Below are positions 35,483-46,472 of a stretch of 64,000 nucleotides of DNA, in pieces. The stretch comes from Phascolomyces articulosus (Eukaryota; Mucoromycota; Mucoromycetes; Mucorales; Lichtheimiaceae). Each line of letters opens with the position of its first letter. The stretch's first letter is position 1. Below the pieces are notes generated by a model that saw nothing but the letters and a program-made list of their open reading frames with translations, had not been told where the DNA came from and searched no databases. Both the position numbers and the translations under genes were made by a program. The stretch covers positions 744,001 to 808,000 of the forward strand of contig JAIXMP010000014.1 in NCBI GenBank assembly GCA_025677815.1, in the 5' to 3' direction.

Positions 35483-36186
35483 GAAAAAAGAGAGAAACAG
35501 TATAAAGAACTTACTTGCAACGATAATATATCTTCAGATGATGTTCGTGGTCTATACAGTACGAAAAATGACGTTAAAGTTACAAAATGTATTAGCATAT
35601 TGCAAGAAAACGAAGACATGTCGATTAGAGTAGTTGCAATCAAAACTACGTTGTCTTATTCAACAGCCAAACGACGGTATCATTAATGGAATAAATTATG
35701 CGAAAATGATGAAGAAGGATTTCCAGAATCATCTTAAAACTCTGGTACTAGATCAAAACTTACTGACAAGCATGCTGTCTTTATCTTTGAAAAAATCCAC
35801 CATGAACAACCAACAATTAGTTGCAATGACATCATCGATCTCGTTTGCCAACATTTCACCTTACCTATAAGCGTAATGTTCGTCAACTTGTTGTCCAGGA
35901 TGATATCGCTATTTTAAAGCGGTACAAAAGTATATCAGCATGGATTGCTCTTGAAATCGACTTCTTTTCGGAATGTGTCTTTATCGATGGAGCGGAATGG
36001 TTTTTACTTGATTGCTGGGATCTATTAATCTGGCAACCTTATCATCGGAATAGCCCCTATCAAATATTTTCGATTTTCAAACTTCAGTATATGTATATGC
36101 ATATAAATATATCTATAGGCCCCACCGATGTGGCTAAGAAGAGCAAAGCAATTAAAACAATCATTATCTTATTATATACATCATAA
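35378..36186 (+). pseudogene. Decayed Tc1-like transposase
   Basis: The first frame (35378-35686, 102 codons) starts inside the left TIR. After a Lys/Glu-rich stretch it encodes a helix-turn-helix-like segment (SIRVVAIKTTLSYSTAKRRY). The frame is closed by TAA at 35684-35686, reads on as WNKLCENDEEG, meets a second TAA, then continues in the same frame (SKLTDKHAVFIFEKI) to about 35.87 kb. After a shift, a third block (35845-36060) reads ALEIDFFSECVFIDG, which fits the first catalytic Asp region (CVFIDE-like) of Tc1-type DDE transposases in Mucoromycota. The expected Glu/Asp after FID is replaced by Gly-Ala-Glu. The last catalytic residues are not found. The protein is dead through at least two stops and one frameshift. 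Confidence 0.75.
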
Positions 36187-36825
36187 TGTAATATAATCAG
36201 GAGGAAAATAAAACAAAGGGGATGAAAAATTAAGACAACACATTTCTTTTCTATAAAGAATATATCAAATAGGAACTCGGGAAACATCATCATACAATTC
36301 TTTATATTCTTTCATCCGCTCCATATCAATTTATTTCTTCGTTTCCTGATATGCTATCATTACTTATCCTCTTTTGAATTATTGGCATCAATATGGCGCA
36401 TTATCTTGCCCCTTTCAAGACGATGATGCATCTTAATAAAGAGGAGGTAAATGGTTACGTTCTTCAATATACTATATGAAAAGTCAATGTGCAATTAGTT
36501 ACAGATAGAATGTTCATCGTATTACCCATCTTTACAGCACATCAAAAATAGCGGGAGGAGGGGAGGGGCCTTGTCGAAGAATAATGAAATCACGTATTTA
36601 CCAGCTGATAGTTATGCCATTCATCAGAGTGAATTAGATGATGTTGTGTGAACCAGACCATCAATACGCCAAAAGAAGCATGAGCACTTGCAACAGATGG
36701 CCATGTATATCTTCGATTACAAATTATCTCTCGTAGTGCTAACGCTACGCTTGCATAGCAACTTGGTATGATGGTCGTAGAGCTACTAACCAAGTATACA
36801 TCAGAAGTGTTGCGTATGTTGTTGA

Positions 36826-37208
36826 TTTTTTTTTTTTTTGTGTGTGTGATTTGTTTCTGCAGCACTTTCCTATTCCATGGTGGTTCTGGAAAGGTGCAAT
36901 TCTTTGGTCGTAATAGTGGTGGTGGTAGCGTCACCCATGATAACCTAGTAAATGTATGATAAAGAAAAAAACACTTTTCATATAAACGCTATGAATTGTA
37001 TCATATATATATATACAGAGGACGAAGGTCTGGCTCAAATTCATGGCCACGCCATTTTGATAGATGAATAGCTTAAATTTGCTTGGATAGCTCAATCTCA
37101 AAATCAGTGGATCACTTTCGCTTAGGTAGCTCAATTTGGAAAAGTAGCCTATTTTCAAAATCATGGCTCAATTTTTTTTTCCATGGCCAAATTTAACTTC
37201 CAATGCTG
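36826..37208 (-). repeat. Right terminal inverted repeat
   Basis: Inverted partner of 35104-35482. On the minus strand it includes an ATG at the position matching the transposase start, with one extra ACC codon, and a TAG where the left copy has TGG in the next part of the frame. It is adjacent to the TA at 37209-37210. Confidence 0.9.
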
Positions 37209-37265
37209 TACATAACTTTTTTTTCCTTGTAGAAAAAATAAAATAGCATGAGAATGATTTCTTTA

Positions 37266-38720
37266 TTAATATTCAATCACTAATTTTCCTTGTTGATGAC
37301 CGTTTCTATAAAAAAAAACCAACATCATGAATGAGTTGCCACGCGAAACGCGCGAGAGGGTTTTTCTTATATTTTGTAATTGAATAAATATAACAAACTT
37401 ACGTCATATAATCCAGAGCAGCATCAACAGATTCTTCCGTTAAACCTTTCCATACTTTGGATACCAAGGGTTTAATCTTGTGTTGATTAACAAAAGCTAC
37501 CATTTCATGGAATTCACGTCTTGAACCCATGGTAGAGCCACGTAAATCATAGTTACCAAAGACATGGACCATGGTAAACATGATACCTCCTTTATCAGTA
37601 GTGGTCATGGAATTACCACTCTTATCAGAGGTTTGACCATAATTGACCATACGAGCACCTGAAGCCAAAACTTCGGGTAATCTTGCATAAATAGGTCCAC
37701 CTGCACCATCCACAACCGTTTGAATCTTGCCGCCATTGAGTTGTTTCTTTAAGTCTTCCATACAATTGGCTAGTATTTGTTGATGACAATCGATATTAGT
37801 AAGATTTGTTTATAGAATTGATATATTCACTTTTTCTTTTTTTTTCTATACAAATATATGAAATACTTTTTACCATCCTTATAATTGATGCCACCTTTAG
37901 CCCCCATCTTTTTAGCCGCTTCAATCTTTTCAACACTGGAAGAAGTGACCCATACATTGATACCAGCAGCCACAGCGAATTGAAGAGCATAGACAGCTAC
38001 CCCTCCACCTATGCCAGTAATTAAGACATTGTCGCCCTTTTTCGCTTCTCCTTTATCAAATAAGGCACGGAAAGCGGTTAATCCAGACAAGGGTAAAGCG
38101 GCTGCTTCTGCTGTGCTCAAGTGTTCTGGGCAAGGTGCTAAATCGGCTTCTTCAACAACGATTTCATTGGCAAAGGTACCTGTGGCAGGTAATAATCCCA
38201 GAATATAATAATCTTCTTCAGGTCCTCTTGGATCTTTATCCCAACCAATGCCTTTATCATTTGAATTAGTTTATTTTGTGTTAGAATAATTATAAAAGAT
38301 AGTAAGATGTTTTTTTTTTTTACCAGGGCAGATCAAGACACGCTGGCCTACATTTTTTCCTTGTTTGACAACACCCACGCCATCGGAACCTAAAACGGAA
38401 CCGGGGATGATGGGTAATGGATAAAATCCTTGCAGGATCCATACATCACTTTGCATCAAAAGATAGTTAAAGGTAGAGGAGGAGGTAAATTAATATAATA
38501 GTGATGATAGTAATAACCATCATCTTGGTCAAAAACACAATACATTGCTGTTAGTTTCTATAATTTTGATAACATACCGATGATTAAATGCAACACCATG
38601 CATTTCCACCAATGCTTCATTGGCTTTGGGTGGAGTAACAGGTTTATCAACCACATCAAATCCATATTGTGTTCCTTTGGCATTGGGACGTGGTTTATCA
38701 GTAAGAATGACAGCAACCAT
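37266..38720 (-). CDS. Zinc-type alcohol dehydrogenase-like oxidoreductase (MDR family)
   Basis: A NAD(P)-dependent medium-chain reductase. Five minus-strand exons keep frame: 38720-38578, 38448-38324, 38251-37874, 37769-37403, 37305-37266, giving 350 aa. The N-terminal GroES-like part shows FNHRDVWI across intron 1, and VLGSDGVGVV. The Rossmann part has GDNVLITGIGGG (GIGGG at about 169-173) with LQFAVAAGINVWVTSSS and the AKKMGAKGGINYKD turn. The last 12-residue exon (ending LVIEY) fits the family's usual C-terminus (KLVI). The Cys-rich structural zinc loop is absent. This places it with YogA-like or quinone-reductase-like members rather than classical ADH; substrate unknown. Its stop lies 57 bp from the end of the long-TIR transposon, so its 3' UTR probably runs into that element. 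Confidence 0.88.
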
Positions 38721-39514
38721 AATATGTTTTTATTATTGAATAGATAAAATAAATAAATGTAATAGATAACGTAATAGTAGTAGTAGATAAAAAGTATTAT
38801 AAAATAAAAAACAAACAAACAAACAAACATGGACTGTCTCTATTAAATACTAAAACAAGAAAAAATAACCCATGGTTCAAAATAAATATATGTGGGATTG
38901 GAACAATAGATTATAAATTGATATATATTTTATATGTAAATAATAATAATAATAATAATAATAAATATAATAATAAGTATAGTTGCTAAGAATAATAATA
39001 ATAATAATAAGGAATAATAATGAGATGTTTTTTTGGTTGATTTTTTGTTTTGATGTGTGTGTGTGTGTTTTTAAGAAGAAAAAATATTACGGAATAACAA
39101 ATATTTGGTATAAAAAAGATAAAAGAAATGGAGAAGTGAACGTGTTATATAATGATAAGGGTAAAAAAAAGTTATAGATTTTTTTTTTTTTTTGCAAATT
39201 TGATAAATCATCACCCCAGTACGAAAGCTCTTTCTTGCGCTTTTAAAGGTGAGTTTTGTGTGTGAAACGAATATGTATAATATATATAAGAGAGAGAGAG
39301 AGAAAAAGATCAGAAAATAAGAATGTTGTATGGGGGATAGTGTGTGTGTGTAAGTGTATATAAGAATATATATATATATAGAATATGTATAATAAGAAAA
39401 AATAAAAAAGTGAACCTGTTGTGTATACAAATAAGCTTGTTGAAAAAAAAAGTATAATATATATATAAATGTATAAAAAGAATTTTTTAAAAAAAAGAGA
39501 TTGGATTGAGCAGG
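38721..39514. other. Microsatellite-rich spacer
   Basis: An 800-bp spacer between two minus-strand genes, holding a TAA/AAT run (about 38938-38963), a second AAT run near 38990-39010, GT and AG dinucleotide runs (39056-39070, 39290-39304) and TA runs. It should contain the promoter of the ADH-like gene and the terminator of the upstream gene. No coding frame is credible. Confidence 0.6.
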
Positions 39515-41639
39515 TTATACCATATCATCCAAAGACGAAGAAGTAGCGAATTTACTATCCCCTCCCATACTACTACTTTCACTGGTCATGGAAGTTGAAC
39601 GTAATACATGTTTTCGATAATAAGGAGGTACCAAAGGTGGGGAACGTCGTATAGAAATCAAAGATTCTGCACAAAAGAACAAGACTTGCCAAATACGAAA
39701 GAAATAAAGTAAAAAGCCAAACAAAGTGACCTTGTTATTGGCTAACTCTTCAGCTAATTCAAATGCTTCCAATATTGCATTCGTTAATCGATCAGACGAG
39801 CGTAAGAAGGGAAATTGAAGTAATTTTTCAGTCAAGTCTTTCTTTTTGTTTTGTTGAATAACACGTGGTGTAGATTGTATTGAACGTTGTTGAGGGTGAT
39901 GAAGTAGACTTCGTTCTGCCATGGTACTACCATACGATCCAGTGCCAACAGTGGTAGTGTTAGAGGCTAATGGAAGATGTGTCGTTGCTGTGGTCGTGGA
40001 GGAAGGTAAAGGTGGGATCAAAGGAGGTGGTGGAATCATATCAGCTAAGGATTGATAAGATAACACATTACATTCTTCCACATCGTGAATGGAAAGATCT
40101 TTTTCAATACTACTGATATATTCTTCAGCATTAATACGTATGATTTCTTTTCCTTTTTCACCTTGTGTACCGCCATTGCTTTGGGTTGTTGCATTGTTAT
40201 TACATAATCCTTTGGGTGATGAAGGTTGTTCTTCTACCGTTTGATCTTCATCATCCTCCTCTTCTTCATTTTCTGGTTGCTGCTGTTGTTGTTGTTGTTG
40301 TTCTTCGTCATTGTTAGAAACATGGTCGTCACCATCATCATCATCATCGACGACTTTTGCTTGAACAATTTCGTGTTCAACAATTGAATTTCTTTCGATA
40401 TGTTGTTGTAATGGTGAAGGATGAATGTCGTGATCGTGAGAGTCTTCCATATCGTCCATATCGTCGTGTTCGTCATCATGTCCCATAATGGTGGATGGAG
40501 GAGCAGGAGGTGGATGATTATTCCCAGCACGATACCAATTCACCAAATCCATCTAATATCGCGAACGGACCAACAAAAAAATAAAATATTAAAAAAAACA
40601 TGTCAACTTTTTCAACCCAAAAAAAAAAAGATAAAAAATCAAAACCTACCTGATGATGATGATGATGAAGATCAGGAGTGACTGGACCTATTGAATGATT
40701 ATTTTCTTCATGATCCATATCATCTAATCCATGGTGATGATGATGATGTATGGGCATCCCCTCCACCTCTTCCTCATCTTCCTCTTCTTCTTCCAATAAA
40801 CCATGATGCTGTTGTCTCATCCAAGTATTTTCATCCATCATTTCAGGTGCAGGTGCAGTCATGACCATGACACCTTCATCAGCCATGCTTAAAGGTTGTT
40901 GTTCTTCCCAATCAAATTCCATTTCTTGAGGGACCAATTGTGGCGTGAACATGAAATCATCCCCTGATAAAAATACCATGGATTGTGCATTGGGGATTCC
41001 CAATAAAATTTGTTGTGATTTGGAATACATGCTATGTAAATGCCAACTTTCTAAAAAGCTACGACGATGATATCCTTGTTTGGTAAACTTTTCCATGGTC
41101 GCATAAAATATACGAGTGGCGGTTTCATAGGTGGCATCCATACCCACATGATAATCTCCATGTGGGGGTAAAAGATTATTATTATTATCATGAAGGTAAT
41201 GGTGATGATGATCTTCCATGATATCTTCTTCACCTAACCCTGGTTCCAAAAGTGGTGGTGGTAATTGTGGTGGAGGGGGTTGTTGTGTAGTGTGGGATTG
41301 GAATTGTGGTGATAATGGAGGTGGAGGAGGTAATGGTAATGCAACGTCATGATCATTGGGCGATAGTATTATTTGTTGCTGTTGTTGTTGTTGTTGTGAA
41401 GAAGGTGGTGGTGATTGTGGGTCATGTTCATGGTCTTGTTGATGAAGAAAGAAAAAGTTATCTTCTGTGGAATGAAAATAGTCATTATCGTGGTGATGGG
41501 GTGATTGTGGTGGTGAAGGCGATTGTTGTGGTTGATGCTGTGAATGATGGTGATGTGCGTGGTGGTGATGTTCGTCCGTCAAAGACCATTCGGGAATACC
41601 TGTTGATTCAGGGATGGGCGTAGTAGGAACATGCAGCAT
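39515..41639 (-). CDS. Low-complexity His/Gln/Asp-rich protein, function unknown
   Basis: Two exons (41639-40650 and 40552-39515) join in frame across a 97-nt intron with a GTAGGT donor, giving 675 aa. The N-terminal half has His runs, Pro-rich blocks, an 8-Gln run and poly-Glu/Asp. A better-ordered segment at about 165-220 (DATYETATRIFYATMEKF, then a LESWHLHSMYSKSQQIL-type helix) may be a small folded domain. The second exon adds acidic, Gln-rich and Pro-rich tracts. Near the C-terminus come KDLTEKLLQFPFLRSSDR, a helical AFELAEELANN and then a hydrophobic stretch (TLFGFLLYFFRIWQVLFF) that could be a membrane segment or amphipathic anchor. I do not recognise the family. The two long uninterrupted frames and clean splice support a real gene. 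It may act as a regulatory or tail-anchored scaffold, but this is a guess. Confidence 0.7.
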
Positions 41640-44600
41640 ATATACAAATATATAAATATATAAATTTTCTTTTTTTTACGATTAAAAAAAAAAGAAAAAG
41701 AAAAAGAAAATAATAAGAAAGAAAAAAAAATTGGGCTATTTTTTTTTCGTGTGTTATTAAGTGAGGTCGCCGTGAGAAGCTCAAAAGAAGAGGGAAAATA
41801 ATAACTAAATACTACTATTACACATATCTCTCTCTCTGTGTATGTGTATAAACCGTGGCTGGGTTGAGCCAAAAAAAAAAAAAAAAAAAAAAAAAAGGGA
41901 ATGGGGGGAGGAAGGCTATGACGATTTTTTTTTTTTGGTCTTGTAAAACCTTTTCACTTTTGGTTATAACGATCACTCTTCTCACACACACAAACTCGCC
42001 TTCTTCTTTATATGTACTTATTCTCTCTTTGTCTCCCAAAAGGTTTTAATATATTCATCCGATTCATTTATAATAGTACGCGCGTTGTTTGATGGATTAA
42101 ATAAATAGACTTCTTGTGAAACTTGTTTCTTTTTGTTTCAAGAAAGAAGGATGATGATGGATAGGATGTTCAGCCTGTTACTTTTTTCATATTACCCATA
42201 CCCCTTTTTTTGGGTATCCACAGAGAAATCCCCTTTTATTATAAAGCGATAGGATGTTTATTGTTTGAGAAATCATACTTACTATGGAATGATTGCATAC
42301 TATCAAAAGTTATCGGTCTACCTCCTCAACCATTTTTACTTTTAGTATTTGCCAAGACGAATATCATTTCAATGTTCCTGGACGAATAAAAAGGTAATAA
42401 TTTCCGTCGTTATGATAGCCATCCACTCTTCTTCTCCCCCAAAAATAAAAAAGAAAATTCCTAATTATAATTAATTATCCTGTTATTATTATTATTCCAT
42501 TCAACGATGAGTTCAAACATTGTATATAAATGATTTAAGTAATCATATATATTTATATATAATGAAAAGAATGCGATGGGATGGATGGATGATCAAAAAA
42601 CAAGTGTAACGAAAAGTATAGGTAGAATTAATACTATATTATTTTTTCTAGGTTTAGTATAACCAATAACTATTATTATTCTATATAAAACACTTTTAGG
42701 TTGTATCACGGAAATCCTGGCCCGCGTGATGTTATCTGAAATGGACATTATTCTTCTTCCGGAGTTCAAGTCTTTGTTGTTGTTGTTACTTGGATTAATT
42801 ATAATTATTACTAATCGTGGTTGCCATATAGAAACTCTTTCTATTAACAATCGATCATGAATAGTTGAATAGCAATGGAATCCTATTATATAAAAATTGA
42901 CAATCTCAATCTTGTGGAAAAAGTGTACTACATAAATAAATAAATTTCCCTGCTTTGTTCTACCTAAACTGGTACTACTTTGAATGGAACATCCTATCAA
43001 TGTATTCACATCATCAAGATATGTATTGTCGATAAATATTATACTACGTACACAAGACTATCCTACAATACAAAGATTGATGTTGAGTTTCGTTTTCTTA
43101 GGATCACAATAAGTCTGTGCTGCCTACGTTTATTATTATGTAGAGCAATCTACAATTTAGATGTAAATTAAGAGTTACTTTATATTCTATGTAAAAATAT
43201 AAATAGAAAAATCATCTTATTCGCTGCCATTATTTATATAACTGCAATATCTTTTCTGTATTACTATTATTATTTCGCACACCTTATATTATAACAAGGG
43301 AGAGAGAGAGAGCACCTCATAATATTAGTATAATAGAAGGGTTAATGCTGTTTGTTATTATCCCGATATCTAATTTGTATCCCGTATTACTCCAATCCCC
43401 ATATATCAGACTAACCAGTACTAACTAGGAAGAGAAAAATGACATTTGCTATAAATATTTTATTATGCGATAATTAATGGAGAATCCATCCGATTTGTAA
43501 AAAATAACAACACGTTCCCTTAATAAGTTCTTCTTTTATATAATAACTTCTTTGTTCTATCACTACATTCTATAGAACAATAACGCACCGTCCTCCTTCA
43601 AAGATTGTTTCAGATTAAAAATGTAGGTTATACAACCACTTCCTTTTATTGTGTAAAGTATGACAGAAAAAAAAAAGTTTTTTTTTTGACGGTATCACAG
43701 AATTCAAATGAATGTGATACCAATTACAGGGTTACATATTGTAACCATTGGATGATGTAAAGTAAATCGTTTTTTGTTTGAAAGGCGTTTCTTTTATATA
43801 AACTTTATTTATTACCTGGACCTTATTTTTCTTTTAAAGTTTAATCCTCTCTATATATTCCACGCTATAGCCATATCGTTTAATAATAGTATGGTTAAAA
43901 TATCATCCTTCTTTTATACTTTGAGTGCGTCATTTGGTGCCTGGTTGATGTTCGCGCTAGCGTTATTGGAAATGGTTACGATCACTTTCTAATTTACTTC
44001 ATTCAGAATCGAAGTATTACAAAAAAAGAGTCATGAGAAAAATGGTAACCCATTGATTACTGTGGGCGTAAAAATAAAGAGTGTGTCCCATCATCATCAA
44101 TTCGACGTTATAACACAGTGCAACCATAACAAAATATAAACTTTCCCCAACAGTATTTGTATTTCTCCTTATTTCTTCTCTATAAGTTATTCAAAAGATT
44201 GACACCTTTTGAATACATAATATATATATATAGTTATCTAAAAATAAATTATAATAACTGTCACTAATTATATACATTTTCAAAACAAAACAAAAAATGC
44301 TTAATCTGAAATGATATCTTGTACAAAATCTTTGTTTCATCATATAATATAACAAATAACGAAATGACGGATTGATCATATTACATCTGATCAAATCATC
44401 TTCTACATAACAGAAATGGTTACTTGTTGTTTTTTAATAATGGTTGTGCCTTTTTAAAATAACCAAAAAGTCAAATAAATAATAGTACATCTCATTCTTC
44501 ATAGGTATTTGGTATTGTATAATAAATGGAATTGTTGCCTAAGCAAAAATCGTTTTCGTTGGTTTAGTTATAATTGGTAGGCTTGATTGGTGTGTGTCAC

Positions 44601-46472
44601 CTTTTTTAAAAATGATTTAGTAATAATAGCATACTAATAGCATATACCAATGTATAGGTTTGAAGTTACGAGCATTAGTACTTGTCACCCCTACCATTTA
44701 TATGTACCGACTTTAAAAGATGAACCCATTCTTCTTCCCGACAGGACGTTGAGCAATCACTAATGATTTTAGTAATATACTTGGTTTAGTATTGCAAATA
44801 AAGCAACTTGCATGCGGTACTGTTGATGCTCACGAACAAACCAGAAGTTTTAGAGCACACCTAGCAATCAGAGACACCGAGTTTTGCAGCTTAGGGCAAA
44901 GGAGTCTCCTAGATTTCAGTTTTTTAGTGATATGAAAATAAAATAGTACCTAGCTATAGCAATAATAATATGATATATATCCAACCATTATTAAGAAATA
45001 TATGAAAATCTACACCATTTAAATGTGGTATATATATGTATATTTATAGAGGAAATGGAGGCGTAAGATACTTAAGTCAGAATATAAGTAATGACTCATG
45101 CATAAAATTTAGATCAACCCTCTGTACCTCAACAAAGTACTTCAGATACCATCCAATTTTTCAAACCATCATATATGGTACTTTTATACGCTGTTATTAA
45201 TAATATCTAAAATGAACTTTGGTTGTCACCTTTCGTCACCGTCTTCCAAATGGAGGAATTCTACGACACAATTGTAGCATCGCACTCACATGACCGAAGG
45301 GTACCCTGCTTCTATAATGCAACTCTACTATATCAATAAGTAGGATGATATATCATGGACAGCACCTAGCATTTATTTAACTACAAAGGTTACCATCTAC
45401 TATACGTATTACATCCAAGTGTGATCCATACTATATATGAGTTGTGCACTCATGTAAAAGGTATAGTACGGCCACGTTAATTTCAAATAATTCATTCCCG
45501 GTTTTTCATAGCTATTTTGTGAAATTAGAGAAAATGTGAAAGTTTACTCTATGGTACATCAAATCATCCTTGGAAAAAACAATGAAACTGACAGGACCTG
45601 ACTGTAATAATCCAACGTGAAGTAACCAAGTTATGGAAATTTCTTGGATTTGCACAGTTATTTGTCTCCGCGAAATTTTATAGTAGAACTACTACTTGAT
45701 ATTGGAAAACCTCCAGTGCAAGAGGTATCAGGCATAATGGGATTAGTCAGTGTATAATGTGATGATTTTGTAAGAACGACACAGCACATTTAAGGGGAAA
45801 AGGGTGTTTCAATGCAAAATATATAAATCAATCCATCTTATATATGATTAGGGACATGAAGTGCATCTTTAAAAAATCTATGTATATAACCCGTATTGAA
45901 ACATGATCTACTTAAAGTTCATGGAAAGTACAAGGTGACAATCTGATACAAATAAATAGAGGAAGATAAGATCCTGATACTTACCATGTCGTTGAATTAC
46001 GGGGTGGAAGGATTGTTTTCCCACACATGGGCGTTTAGAAAGCGCAGCAATACGATGCTTGAGCATTGTTGATTTTTATGCTGAGGTATTACATGTATTT
46101 TATTCTGTTATATAGAAGTTTCTTTGCAATTATCACCAACATGCTATCTGTGGAAAATAATAGATAGATTCATTATCAAATAATAATTAAAAGTTGCTTT
46201 TTATCATTGTTTTATTAGAACTTGGATAAGTTCAAACTAGAAAGCATAAAATAAAATAAAAAAACTACGCGCCACCTCTTTAATTTTCTTGTAAAGCGCG
46301 CGGTTGTCTACTTTGACTGCGGTGAAAAACACGTAGAATATATCCTCCACCTTTTTTTTTCTGAATCTATTTTTTTAATTCCATTCACCCTTTTTTTTTT
46401 CTTTGAAAAAAAAAAAAAAAGATAAGAAAATAAAAAACAAACATACATATTCAATTGATATAAAGAACTTTA
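41640..46472. other. Gene-poor region between divergent genes
   Basis: About 4.8 kb. It starts with T/A and CT-rich runs, including A26 at 41871-41896, which probably form the promoter of the minus-strand gene. It ends with T/A homopolymers (46350-46425) before the nucleoporin start. Between them are only short frames. A stretch at 44.7-46.0 kb is slightly less AT-rich and may hold an old retroelement, but no motif could be confirmed. Confidence 0.5.
41871..41896. repeat. 26-nt poly(A) run
   Basis: An uninterrupted A run about 230 bp upstream of the minus-strand start codon at 41639. Its position in a promoter recalls the poly(dA:dT) tracts that exclude nucleosomes in fungi. Confidence 0.9.

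Larger units (their letters stand above)
35104..37208. mobile_element. Tc1/mariner-like DNA transposon with about 380-bp inverted termini
   Basis: A 2,105-bp element flanked by TA on both sides (35102-35103 and 37209-37210), the target duplication of Tc1/mariner. The outer ends read CAGCATTGG, then AGTTAAATTTGGCC, and match in inverted orientation. The match continues for about 380 bp (35104-35482 against 37208-36826) with scattered substitutions and small indels. The left copy runs through the ATG of the transposase frame at 35378 and its first about 35 codons, so the right end carries an inverted copy of the gene's 5' end. The interior (35483-36825) holds decayed helix-turn-helix and DDE-like blocks. 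The element lies between SUA5 and the ADH-like gene, 57 bp from the latter's stop. Confidence 0.9.

Noticed and set aside
45600..45720. Ty3-like reverse-transcriptase tail (FLGFAQLF-like reading)
   Set aside because: A short resemblance only. The order relative to the possible RNase H-like text at 44.7 kb is wrong, and no catalytic motif or LTR was found.
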